Source: Blastobasis lacticolella
Taxonomy: Eukaryota > Arthropoda > Insecta > Lepidoptera > Blastobasidae
Length of the DNA stretch: 64,000 nucleotides
Reading direction: 5' to 3'
Assembly: GCA_905147135.1 (NCBI GenBank)
Contig: LR990046.1
Span: 16,088,501-16,152,500 of the forward strand
Each line of letters opens with the position of its first letter. The stretch's first letter is position 1. Under the pieces are notes generated by a model. It saw only the letters and a list, made by a program, of their open reading frames with translations. It did not search any database and had not been told where the DNA came from. Of the stretch, positions 22,467 through 33,639 are shown in pieces. A program made the translations under genes and the position numbers.

Positions 22467-24080
22467 AATAATATTTTTAATTTTGTAGGATTACATTTTG
22501 TGTGTCCTTTCACAAGGTTATGGGTAGGTATTACAGAAATAGACCAATTAGAACAATATCTCGCATTTAGTCCATCCTTTTGATAACAGCCAATAAAATT
22601 AATTGTGTCAGTCAACGTGATACAAATGACAAAGTCAGTTGCCTTGTTCTTGTATTCTATGAAATGGAAATTGAGATGGCCACGTCGAGAATTGAGATCG
22701 TACTTTTTAATGTTTTATTTTAGTCGATATTGAAAGCTACGACGCGTAAATCAAAATACCTGAGTATCTACCTGAGTAATAGGTACCTGAGTATCCATCT
22801 AGTAGAGTAATAGTATCCGAAAATGTAACAGTTAGACCGAAACGTTTATTGCAGATGAGCATTGGCAAAAAAATGCGTTGACACATGGAACAATTTGTTG
22901 GATTCAAAATTTGAATGTCCTTCAAAAGGTGGCGCCGCGAGTTACCCAAATAGGATACAGTAACTTTTTTATAATGATAGCGTTCAGCAAGAGCAAATGT
23001 TTACATACTGCCAATGAATTATTATTATTGTAAATACACCTAACTATATCGATTATCCCACTCTGATAGTATACAGCTCCCTGAACAAACAGACAGTCCG
23101 GTTTAATGTAACAATAAGCTAATCGACAGATATTGGAAAACCCACAACAAAGTCTACGCCTGCTCAAATATTCAACGGATTTTATCGGAATAAACCTGAA
23201 AACCAACTGGATTAATCTTGGTTTCAAATAGACACAACCGCATCGAAATCGGTCCATCGGTCCAATTGGTCCGATCGGGAGTAGCCACACACAGATACAC
23301 ACGTTAAAATCATGACACCCGTCTTGTCAGTTCGCCTCTTTTAAGCCTCAGCTTAAGCTGAGAAGCTTCATACCAGTATCATTGGCTACCTTGTCCTTCC
23401 AAAGGGAATACATCAACATAGCGTAAATTTTAATTGGTGGCAGAAATAAATAAGGTGGTGGTATCCTCGTAACAATCTGTCAAAGCGGTAAAGTAAAAAT
23501 TATCGAACACAACACTTTTATGTAAATTACATTAAATATAGCTTTACGTTTGTCAAGTAAAGAGTCTCCGTACTATATTTTCGTAATAAAAAACTCGTAA
23601 TAAAAAACAACAACAAAAAAACTAAAAAAACAACCATACCATATTTTCGCCACTCCCTCTTCGGATATACCCATACAAGACTCAAAAAAAAAACAACCTA
23701 AAAACACGTCTCCCCTTTCGCGAATCGCGTTTAATCCTGACCAATTTATGTGGCCCAGTTTATTATCCTTCTCATACATACACGGTTTGTATGTATGGAA
23801 CTATACCATTCATAACGTTATCACAACATCTACGGCTCTCTGTCACCCGTCATAGAAACGAGCGAGACGGCCAGAACCCTTATCGACAACTACCTAAGCT
23901 GTGTAAGTCAGTAAAATGATTTTTTATTTCCAGATTTGCTAAGCTTAATTCGATATACGTGACGAATGTGTGATAAGGAAAAAAAATATAATTTTTTAAT
24001 TAACCAGTAACTCACTTTGTAGCGTACAAACTGTCTAAGTACATAAACCTTCCTAGTATATAGAGTTTATGTATACTGTC
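22467..24080. other. Unassigned region with minor tandem and LINE-end motifs
   Basis: At 22757-22797 CCTGAGTA recurs three times. Around 23230-23340, ATCGAAATCGGTCCATCGGT, then CACACACAGATACACACGTT and ATCATGACACC resembles an RTE-type repeat tail. The 126-codon minus-strand frame at 22922-23302 has no recognisable domain. Confidence 0.35.
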
Positions 24081-24280
24081 TCACGCCCGATCCAGGATTT
24101 GGCAGATCAGGTTATTACATTAAAGCGACTGTCGTCTGATCACCGTGACACTTTTAACAAACAAACCCAACCAGATTGGATCATGGTTACATATTCCGTC
24201 GCCTGAATGGGCAGGTTTCCTCACGATGTTAGTGTTAGTGTTCAACTAATGTATGTAAGTCAGAAAAGGTATTGGTACTA
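24081..24280 (-). repeat. SINE-A copy (minus)
   Basis: GATCCAGGATTTGGCAGATC, ACCAGATTGGATCATGGTTA and GTCGCCTGAATGGGCAGG mark the SINE-A body in reverse. The head, near 24265-24280, is decayed. Confidence 0.75.
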
Positions 24281-25379
24281 AGCCTAGGTGGCTAAGAAAT
24301 GGTACATTCCTGCATGGTCGTTGCCTGCGAGTGTATTCCCTGATTATTATTTTCTGGACAAAGCTAGATTGAATAGGCTAGACAAGTATGTTTCCTCTTG
24401 GCCGCATCGTCACTCACTACCAGGTGGGATAACGGTGAAATATCTGTCATTTATTATATTAAAAAACAATACCCAGCATTGGTAATATCTCTTATAGAAC
24501 TAAAAGAAGAACTCTGCAAACAAATCTAAAACACCGCTAGCGACTTTGGTATTTCTAAGTACTTCATTAAAAAATGTTGGTGTTTATTTTCTTTTTTTTA
24601 TAGTAAAAAGTTACTTTTAACGGCACAACAGATCACAAAGCACAACCGGGACATTGGCATCAAAATGAATCATTGTATACATCGTTATAATGCAATTAAA
24701 TAGCTATCTACAGGTACAAATACAATCCAACGTTAAATCAACAACATCACGTTACAAATACCTTAAACTTTCTCCGAATAAAAATATCCATTTTCAGCAT
24801 CCCACTAACATTTTTGACACTAGGAAATGAATTCAAATTTCAGTTACTATTCAATAGTACGACTATGTTACATTAAAATAAAAGAGTAAGTACGTTTGAT
24901 TTGCTCGCCGTTAAGGTAAAAACTGACAGACTGACACAGAAACCACAACCTGCCACAACGCTCGAAAGGTGGGTCACACAGTTGAATTACAACGCAAAAA
25001 AGTACGCATGACTGCCGACAGCAAAAAGGTTAAAAATTGCTTCAATAGATAGCACACGTATGTTCTGCCTGTGATCATTATTACCAAGTAATTTGTTCTT
25101 AGAATCGTGGTTCAGAGGAAGTACGTAGATGGTTCCCACATTATTGTAACGGTTAATTTGTGGCTTCTTGTACTTGATTTATTTAAAATTGTATCTACTC
25201 TTTGTTCTAATCCATCAGAACTTTGAACAGATGGTACTGTTATTCAATGTGAGAATAAAATTGCATAAATAAATATGCCTCTGCGGCCCTTTTAATGCGA
25301 TAAATTCATCTGGAGGCTTTTGTGTTAGGTTTAAAACCTAACCGTTATATTATGTCATACACCGTAAGTAGTCCATGCG
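24281..25379. other. Unassigned sequence
   Basis: No supported gene or repeat. Confidence 0.4.
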
Positions 25380-25650
25380 TCTTATTTATTTATTTATTAA
25401 ATCTTTATGCACTAAAGGTACTTTGGCGGACTTAAAGCTAAAGTAGCCTTATCTACCAGTCAACCGTGACAAAAAAAAATATCGAAAACAGTAGACGGTG
25501 CGGGATAAACAATACGATAAGGATACTTTACATCAATAAATGCTAAATTTATACAATTTTTCAAAGATACAAGAAATAGTTAAACAACAAATACATACTA
25601 AAGATAGGTACATAGGAGTAAATAATAGGGGGAATAATGTAATTAAGGGG
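25380..25650 (-). repeat. LINE 3'-UTR-like retroposon tail
   Basis: (TTTA)n, then AATCTTTATGCACTAAAGGT, GGCGGACTTAAAGC and ATCTACCAGTCAACCGTGAC, is a layout I know from the 3' ends of lepidopteran LINEs read in reverse. No coding part follows. Confidence 0.55.
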
Positions 25651-26862
25651 ACTGCAGTTAATGCTTGTGAACAGCCTTTGCGTCTTCACATTCATTAGTT
25701 ATTAATGGATGTTTTGTACAACGACGTTGTGTTATGGTCAGTTTAAATACACAGAATGCGGATCTTCTTTTTGTTACAAATTTAATATACGAGGAGCAAG
25801 CGAACGAAACGGCAAAATTACGCTTCTGGTCAAAATATTTTTTTAATCCTGAAGTTTTACGCTCACTAGATACGAACCTCAACCCATTTCCAGTCAAAAC
25901 GGTCTAAAACAGTGTTAAAATTGCATCCAAATTTCAGCAAAACTACTATGTAATTGTACCGTTTTTTATCGACCCTATTTAAATTTTTTACTTAATTTGT
26001 ACATTTTTATTATTGATGTTATTATGCCGTTTTGTTCACCAGCTTCTCGTCTTTAACTACCTATTTCATAAACCTTAAGGAGGTTTCTAAGTTTCCTACG
26101 AAATCCATTTCCAGATTATCGATTTGGTACAAACTGATAAACAATCACGATACCAGCATATGTTGAGCGCATATCAATTAAAATTAAGTATATTTCAACT
26201 TAATATTCACCCCAGAGCGTAATCCGATTGCCTATTGGTTGAAACACTCTATTATAGAGCATTAGAGCCTCACAAAATAGCTCTATCATGTATATTGAAA
26301 TAAGTATTGGAGTACGACAATCACATATTCATTTGACCAAGTTTCATTCAAGGGTCGGCATTCAACGTATGTTAATACCGCACATCCGGAGCACACCAGC
26401 ATGGCGCTCATGGGTCAATACACTGCCACAGAATTAAGAAGTGTACTAAAAGTGAACGTCTCTTCATTGACAGGCAGGGGTTAAGAGGCCACGAGCCAGC
26501 GTGTTTAAATGTGATTCATTGGAATTACTGAACGGGGAAGTGGTTTACTCTAATTTTCCTTTTAACAATCGTTTTCCTTATGCGTCAATAACGCGAAAAG
26601 GAACTTGTTAGAATTATTTCAATTACTTAACTTACTAAACCAGAGCATCAGTCTTTTGGGAAATTTGAAAAAACTTAGAATTATTTTTGGTTACCGAAAT
26701 GAACCTGCTATGGTTTTAACTTGTTTTTGTTCTAGGTTTATACGTTAATTTTAAAAGTATTTAGCAAAGGTAACTCTTAGAAAGTTTCCAAAGTCTTTTG
26801 TCCTGTGATCGTTATACTTTACTGAGTCGTTGCTTTTATCCTACCATTCTTTATGCGTCATC
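25651..26862. other. Unassigned sequence
   Basis: No gene or repeat that I can support. Confidence 0.4.
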
Positions 26863-27006
26863 GAGCGTCGGTGGCCGAGTGGTTACGATATCCAAATAGC
26901 AAGCGAGAGGTACCGGGTTCGAATCCCACTGCGGCCTTGTGATCCAATCTGGTCGGGTTCCCGTGGTAGCTTGGTCACGGAGGTCAGACGGCAATCGCGC
27001 CACTGC
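26863..27006 (+). repeat. Internally deleted SINE-A copy with intact tRNA-like head
   Basis: The head starts GAGCGTCGGTGGCCGAGTGG (A box) and includes GGGTTCGAATCCC (B box). It then jumps straight to GTGATCCAATCTGGTCGGG, skipping the CCGATGACTC...ACATTCAGGCG part of the body. The polymerase III boxes look functional, but it is a SINE and not a tRNA gene. Confidence 0.8.
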
Positions 27007-28429
27007 CATTTATACGTCATCGAGACTAACACGAGAAAGAAACTACAGTCTGTACGGTCAATTCTCAGTAACCACTGTACCGCTATATAACGTTGACTCA
27101 ATAAGTCATTATTTTGCATCGCGTGTTGGTCGGTGCCCTCGCTGGAACCAGAGCGGAACGAAAAAAAAACTCTTTTTTTATGGAATTAACAGATGACACT
27201 GACTCGTTTTATGTTTAATTTTGGCATACTGTTTTAATTAGAATCGTAATGAGTACGTGTTCCTTTTCGTTTCCGTTCTTTTGTGATTGATGCGTGCTAA
27301 ATTGAAATCGAGAGTTTGTTGTGTTTGTTGGAATGTAGTAAAGAATAATGTTTAGTTTTATAAAAAAATTGTATTGCTGTCAAGTTCATTGGGCTTAATT
27401 GAGGATAAATGAGTGTGTTGCAGGTGTGAATGAGATTGTTGGAAGCGAGGCCCGAAACGTAAGTACGTATCACAGTCAAATTGATGTTATTTTGAAAAAC
27501 TGACAGGTCACTGAATCGACTTGCATGTATTAAATGAAATATTGATAAATAAGTATCAGAGGAGCGAGAAATGTTTGTCAAGACAGAGGTGTGTGTTCTA
27601 GCCGATCTTTACCATAATTAGGCCTTTATATTAAGACTATAGTTTAAGCACGTCTGTACATTAAGTAAGATTTACTGTGAAATAGTTTATAGATGTAGCG
27701 TTTAGATGTGAGACTGAACGGGGTGGTCGTGACAACCACTTTAGGTAATATTTATAAGTTTTGGGAAGCTACTGTCGCGCAGATAGGTTAGGCGCGTATC
27801 TTATGGTAGCGGATCTGTATTAATGTCTGCTCACCTATGAGCTCACCTATCCCGCCCTGAAATAACATCAAATAGTTTTTCAAATAGGCATTCGAATACA
27901 TATATTTTGGTTTTATGGTTACACCGTTCCGTGAATAGAAGTCAATGTGAACAATGTTTTAATTACAGGTTTTATATTCCTTTTGTATCTAAAAATGTAC
28001 AAGCTGCGCCCCCCTCGCGTCCGATACGCTACAGTACAGCGTATCACATTACCGTAGCGCGAAAGTCGCTGCCAAATCAAGTATGAAGTGAAATAATGTT
28101 TTTTGTATTAAAAAGTAAGTTTTATTTATACAGAAAACTCGTCTTACACAACTTTGCCGGAACGGTTGGCGTGCTGTAATATTTATCAGTCGAAATTCGA
28201 TAACGGATTTAGATACGGTCCGATTACGTGTTTACATTATAACTTATTATTGTAGTAGAATTCACCTACTGACCAATGGTAATACTATTTTAGAGGCCAA
28301 AGCAACCTTACCTGCACGTAGTCCCCTTGCTGACAAATGGACGAGGCTCTGTCGGAACGGCTTTGGCTTAACTTGTTATGCGGGTCAGATGGCAGTGCCG
28401 CATGTAAAAACGCCACAAATTTATAACTA
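27007..28429. other. Unassigned sequence
   Basis: About 1.4 kb with no supported gene or repeat. Frames are short and lack recognisable domains. Confidence 0.4.
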
Positions 28430-28560
28430 CTAAGGTGGCAAACAAGCTTCTGGCCTGCCTTATGGTAAGCAGTCACCGCAGCCTATGGACGTTTGCAATA
28501 CCAGGGGCATCACCCACGCGTTGCCCACCCCGTAAAAACGTTTTAACCCTTTCTTGAAGA
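28430..28560 (+). repeat. Repeat E variant
   Basis: CTTATGGTAAGCAGTCACCG, CAGCCTATGGACGTTTGCAA, GGGGCATCACCC and GCGTTGCCCACCCCG match in reverse the copy at 41811-41915 and form a subfamily of repeat E. Confidence 0.7.
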
Positions 28561-28578
28561 GCTCCATGCATAGGCGCA

Positions 28579-28594
28579 GGGGGGGGGGGGGGGG
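28579..28594 (+). repeat. G16 homopolymer
   Basis: Sixteen consecutive G residues, within GCGCAG(G)nCGTGCC. The true length may be longer or shorter, because such runs are often misread in assemblies. Confidence 0.9.
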
Positions 28595-28704
28595 CGTGCC
28601 CACCTAACCCTGGAGTACGAGTGATATTTGCTGACCCAAAAAGTGTCCAGATCGTGGGACCCTACGCCTCAACGGACGCACCAACTCTTGATACAGATTT
28701 TTTA

Positions 28705-29125
28705 TGCTGATTTGAGCACCGCTAGCTCATTCATTCATTATTCACACCAACTTTTACCGCTTAAAATGTAAACAATTTTGAGCTCGCTCATTTATATCTT
28801 TCAGATACTTTTCTTATCATTCACCTAGCTCGTTGCGGTCACTCATTCACTGTTTTCCTTAAATTATTATTGTGAGGATCACCCGGTGCTGTTAAGATCA
28901 AATATGTTTAAAATTGCTCATTCCTTCAATAATCACCTCAGGCTTTTATAACCCAAAATGCCACAAATTTCAAGCTCACTCCGCTCGCTCATTCTTTCAT
29001 TGATCCCTCAGCGTTTAAGACCTGAAAAATAAAATTTGTCGAGTTCGCTCCGGTGGCTCATTTATTGATCACCCCACTAAAAAGAAAATATTTTTTTAAC
29101 TGACGGTGCTCGCTCAAGTTGACCT
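28705..29125. repeat. Degenerate array of GCTCGCTCATT-type motifs
   Basis: Variants of GAGCTCGCTCATT occur near 28722, 28780, 28828, 28970-28995, 29040-29060 and 29108. They are spaced irregularly by about 50-140 bases and often followed by ATTGATCACCCC-like text. This fits an old, decayed tandem or fold-back repeat. Confidence 0.55.
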
Positions 29126-29239
29126 ATAATTTTGACTTTTGCTTTCCCTTAAACCAAATTCTGGACCCGCGCCTGTGCCTGGGGCACAGGATTTACTGGT
29201 TCAGGATTAAGTTTTGGACAATGCATGGTAGTCAGAACA

Positions 29240-29427
29240 CCGATTCCCGCACGGGCGGAAATTTAAATGATGAATTTTAATTTCTGTTACGGGTCTGGGT
29301 GTTCTATGTATAATAAAGTATTTATTTAAAAAGGTATATAAGTAGTATACCAGTTAGCTAGCACCCGTAGCATAAGCTTTGCTTTGTTTGGGGCTAGATG
29401 GCGCTGTGTGAATTTGTCCACAATTAT
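29240..29427 (+). repeat. SINE-B copy, head truncated
   Basis: It begins within the B box (CGATTCCCGCACGGGCGGAA) and continues through GTTACGGGTCTGGGTGTTCT to GGCGCTGTGTGAATTTGTCC. Confidence 0.85.
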
Positions 29428-30631
29428 AAAAAAAAAGAATTAGGATACAAGCCAAAAATTACATACCTAAACTGAATAAGTTACTCTACGTTTCCACTAA
29501 GATTCAGATTTTATGGAATCTATGGGTTGCCAACTATCCTCTATGAGATGTAGCCGAAACTAACCCAAACAAGTGAAGGTGAAAGGTGTAGGGCACATTT
29601 CGGGCATGTATATGAAGATGACCTTCTGGTAGCTTTTTTTTATGTTATGAATTTTGAATTTTGACCAGGGGAGTCACCAATGCGTTGCCCGCCTCTAAAG
29701 AGACCTCTAATATACCTCTTAAACAATCCCATGTCATAGTCCAAAGGAAACACTGTGGCTGGGAGCTCATTTCACATCCGAATCGTAGCTATTTATTTTG
29801 TGTCTTGGTACAGTCGGTCTAGTTTAAATTAGGGTCCCAAAATTTTTTTAGCTAGACGACATTTTCCAGTTAGACGACAACTTAAAATTGAATGAATATA
29901 GGAAACTCGGAGAGAACTCGGATAGGACGTGTAGAGTACTCATCGTATAGGCCTTGCCAAGGACCAATAAGGATCTATAATCCGTTGCCAATCTCATTGG
30001 CAGGGTATACTGGTCACGGAGAATATGTACAGGGTGCCTTCTAATTCATGATACAAAGGGGTACCGTTTTCATGTGCTCGTGATAACAAGCAACTTTTAC
30101 TATGGCACTAACTCTGAAATCCCTAAAAATCAGCTGTTACATATATTCCGGCAGAAGTCGTTTCCAATATTGTATGAAAAATACTGATTCTTTTCGTGAT
30201 TTCGTAGAAGGTGCCATTGTAAAAGTTGTTTATTTTATCATCGCTAGCACATGCATACGGCACCTTGGTATCAATTATTTGAAGGCAGCCTGTATAACAT
30301 AATCCATGGCATGGGACAACACGTGGTGCCATCAGTAGTGTACAAGCTATCATTGAAATTGTACTATGGCTGCTTTGGACGGCATTTTGACTTTGTACGC
30401 TCATACAGTGACTGTAATGCTCACAAACATGCGAAACGTAATATTAATTTCAGGTGCAATCAACGGATTAGACACAATTATCATTGGTAGCCGGACAGAA
30501 GAAGCCTTTGATTGTACTGTATTCGGTTCGAGTACCTACAATTAACATTGTCATGTTAGTGTTTGTAATCGAACACGATATTGGGATAAATACCGGTGTG
30601 TAAGTTGCCTAACTTTCAAAGCTTCAACAAA
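29428..30631. other. Unassigned region containing a repeat-E piece
   Basis: 29661-29775 has GAGTCACCAATGCGTTGCCC and ATATACCTCTTAAACAATCC of repeat E. The rest, including a 93-codon minus frame at 30123-30404, has no recognisable function. Confidence 0.4.
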
Positions 30632-30848
30632 AATTCGCATGGTATCTTACCCTTTCCCTACCTACCGGCAAACCAAACACCTACGAGTACTTCAATCCTA
30701 CCTACGCTCCTTTCTTGCCTATAAACCATCGTCTTGAATCACACTATATATTGATGAAAACCGCATTAAAACCCGTTGCGTAGTTTAAAAGATCTAAGCG
30801 TATATAGATACAGACGGCGTGAAGCGACTTTGTTTTATAATACGTATA
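30632..30848 (+). repeat. Repeat D copy
   Basis: From TCGCATGGTATCTTACCC through AACCGCATTAAAACCCGTTG and AAAGATCTAAGCGTATATAG to GAAGCGACTTTGTTTTATAA. I read it as the 3' part of a non-LTR or related retroelement; no coding sequence is present. Confidence 0.75.
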
Positions 30849-30937
30849 GATCGACCCTTATCCATCACAAGTTGCTCTTCAGGATAACCAAGTAACGATG
30901 AAATGTCCCACAAAGCAAAAAATTCCAATGTTAATAA

Positions 30938-31240
30938 ATCATCTTGGTGTCTCCTCTTGCTCACGAGGGTCCGGGGTCCGCCTTGACTATGACCCATAAT
31001 TGGAAGATCAGGTAATTACAGTATAGCGACTGCCATCCGACCTCTGTGTTGACCCTGTTAACACCAGGGGAACCTGACTAGTTTTTATTGTGGTTACAAA
31101 TTCAGTCGCCTGAATGTGCAGGTTTCATCAGGAAGTTTTTCCTCACCGTAAGAGCGTCGGTTAGTGTTCAACAGAATCGGGATCGACCTCGGTACTCTCG
31201 CTGAGTCGGACCAGTTAGCCATTAGCCTATCGACGCTCAA
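30938..31240 (-). repeat. SINE-A copy (minus)
   Basis: Full-length but decayed. The 3' end is at 30938 (ATCATCTTGGTG), the body contains CAGTCGCCTGAATGTGCAGG, and the head is near 31195-31240. Confidence 0.75.
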
Positions 31241-31476
31241 AATATTGAGCACAAAAAATGGGTTCACTAATTGAAACAGGGAAGTTTGGAGATCGCTTTC
31301 ACGAGGTAAAAATACGCAGCTGTTAAAATATTTTGATCAAGTAATAAGTGAAATTTTTGTGGCAACATTTTGCTACTTCGATATAGCTCCCACGATAAAA
31401 TTGTTTGTAATCGTATTTATACAGTAATATTTGTACTATTTGTAATATTTGACTGATTGTAATATTTGTAATATTT

Positions 31477-31781
31477 GACTTCGTTTGCGTGGCGTCTTAC
31501 CCTGCTCTACTCTACCCTATCCCTACCCTACACCTACTCTACACCTATCCTTTCCCTACCCTATACCTATCCTTTTCCTACCCTACACCTACCTTACACC
31601 TACCCTACACCCTGTACCCCTACCTACCAGTTTTCCTGCTTAAAAATCTTTCTCTGGACTCACTCGATTGATAACCGCATTAAAATCCGTGACGTAGTTA
31701 AAAAGATCTAGCCTACATACATACATAGATACAGAGAGATAGACAACGGGAAGCGACTTAGTCTATTACTATGTATGCACT
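31477..31781 (+). repeat. Repeat D copy with expanded CCTAC tract
   Basis: TTCGTTTGCGTGGCGTCTTACC is followed by about 120 bases of CCCTACA/CCTAT units (31500-31625). The usual GATAACCGCATTAAAATCCG and GGGAAGCGACTTAG come next. Two overlapping frames encode only Tyr/Pro/Leu repeats and are not genes. Confidence 0.85.
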
Positions 31782-31975
31782 ACCTGCTTAAGTACTTACA
31801 TATTGAACGTCAGCTTTTTATTTCATTGACTCCAATATTGTCTACCAAACCAGACGTAGTTAGTTGTCTGGTCTAGATAGGTTCCATCATCTTAATATCT
31901 ATAGTTAGTTTTTTCTAGTAGAATCTTTCTTTCTTTATAAGAACTATAAACATGACCTTGGATCTAAATAATATT

Positions 31976-32242
31976 TTTTTATGTCATACGATAGGCAAAC
32001 AGGCAAGCGGGTTACCTGATGGAAAGTGATCACCACTGCCTATAGACATTAGCAACACCGAGACTATCGCCAATGCGTTGCCCACCTCTATAACACGTTA
32101 CTCTGGCAGCAAAAATCCCTCCACTGCCAAAGCCACGGTTCCCCAAATTCTCACCCCATGGAGCTCTGGAAACCTTACTCACCGGCAGAAACACAAATAC
32201 TATTTAAAAGAGTACTGTTTAGCTGCGGTATTCTGTAAGGTG
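31976..32242 (+). repeat. Best-preserved repeat E copy
   Basis: It runs from ATGTCATACGATAGGCAAAC, GGGTTACCTGATGGAAAGTG and GCCAATGCGTTGCCCACCTC on to GGAAACCTTACTCACCGGC and GCTGCGGTATTCTGTAAGG. It links the head copies (10151) to the tail copy (1668). Confidence 0.8.
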
Positions 32243-32270
32243 AATCTAAATAATAAAATATTCATCTTGT

Positions 32271-32632
32271 CGTTAATATCCCGGTTGTGCTCTCGCGCGT
32301 CGAATATCGCAGATCAGGGGTGCGACCGCTTATCTCGAACGTCGCCATCTATAAGCGATAAGATCGCAATGACGTCACGTAAATTATAATGTGTGACGTC
32401 ATTGCGATCCTATTGCTGCGACCGCCAAACTCGAATTGAACGTAAATTATAATGTGTGACGTCATTGCGATCCTATTGCTGCGACCACCAAACTCGAATT
32501 GAACGTCGTTATGTTTAAGCTAGGTGAGCTATAGGGTGACTGACATCTGACCTCCGTGACCCAGTAATATTTTAACTGTTAACCAGAAAACCTGACTAGA
32601 TTTGACCATGGTAAAATTTAGTCCCCTGTGTG
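32271..32632 (-). repeat. SINE-A copy (minus) split by a nested insert
   Basis: 32271-32320 carries the SINE-A 3' part (CGTTAATATCCCGGTTGTGC to GCAGATCAG). 32535-32632 continues it (CTGACATCTGACCTCCGTGA to TTTGACCATGG). Intact copies have only about 15 bases between these points, so about 212 bases were inserted. Confidence 0.75.
32321..32534. mobile_element. Palindromic tandem cassette with CRE-like TGACGTCA motifs
   Basis: Two 63-bp units (32378-32440 and 32441-32503) differ at one base. The first overlaps a perfect 17-bp inverted repeat (32362-32378 with 32393-32409, loop of 14) whose arms contain TGACGTCA. A third, diverged piece of the unit (TGCGACCGC...CTCGAACGTCG) lies at 32321-32350. 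It sits inside a SINE-A copy. Confidence 0.8.
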
Positions 32633-33355
32633 ACTTTGGATCTACTACAACATTAAGTAAAACGTATTTGTTTACAGATGTTTTGTCCATAATTCGAAAT
32701 TTATTGACGTCAGTGGGAATATTCTAAGTTATTATAAGGATAATTTATTAATCTATACGGGTATAAACTTTACAATATCTTCGTACTTGTGGTTTTTCTT
32801 TCTCAGTGTTTATAAATAGACTATAAATTATTATACCTGTAACCAACCAAAAAAGTACAACAAGTAGGTGTATAATATTATGCTACCTATAAGTTAGTGC
32901 GCCCTCTTACGTTTTCTAAAATTCGAATGTCTTCTGTGTTAAGTGAAGAGGTGTGCAGATTAAATGAAAAAGAATGGCGATTGCTCCATGAATAAAGTAA
33001 AAATATGATTATTCTTATAAACTCTTTCCGACTGCTGAAGCTCTAGTTTAATTCAAATCATGCTTCGTAGCAGTAACTCGAATCCCTGGCTATGAATAAA
33101 TTCACTGAAAAGGACGCTCCCTATTGTTGATATAGTTGCTGAACACAGATTCTGAACCAGCTATATGATTCAGACATGTGAAATTTTAAATTGTATTTCT
33201 GGGAACCATTGTCTAGTAGGCGCAAAGTTGAAATCACAATTTCTTGAATTTTATTTGATATTTTTTTAATTGAGTTTGAGAGATTTTTACGTTGAGTGCG
33301 GATACTAAACAGTCAACCATATATAAGATATGAACTTGTAATTTATATTACAACT
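32633..33355. other. Unassigned AT-rich sequence
   Basis: No supported feature. Confidence 0.4.
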
Positions 33356-33439
33356 AGCGGACCCGACAGACGTTGTCCTGTCTACACGTCTTTAATTTGA
33401 AAATTTCAAACTTTTTTTTACAAAATTGTGAATCTAAAC
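33356..33439 (+). repeat. Repeat H, left half (interrupted by a LINE)
   Basis: ACTAGCGGACCCGACAGACG...GTGAATCTAAAC is the 5' half of a dispersed repeat that resumes at 37125 (TAAACCATTCCCAGATCC). Confidence 0.8.
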
Positions 33440-33639
33440 AATACCTCACAAAAATCACTTAGCAATGCTGCCCCTCGGCTGTAATAAACATACACATGCA
33501 TTTCAAATCATTATAATGACCACTAATAAAATATGCCTAACTATAACATACTATATGTATAACTTTAAGGTTGATGATCATCTGCGATTTTATAACAACT
33601 CATTTTTATTTAACTACCTACGTGTGAATAGCAATTTAA

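Noticed and set aside
22922..23302. 126-codon minus-strand open frame
   Set aside because: Composition is random-looking and the right end overlaps a dispersed-repeat tail.
26863..26935. tRNA-like sequence that could be annotated as a tRNA gene
   Set aside because: The A and B boxes are present but acceptor and anticodon stems do not pair, and the same head is followed by a shared SINE body at several places in the window.
31500..31625. CCTAC/CCCTA-rich tract resembling telomeric CCTAA repeats
   Set aside because: The units are CCTACA, CCTAT and similar and never a regular CCTAA array. The tract is an internal part of repeat D, also seen at 42240.
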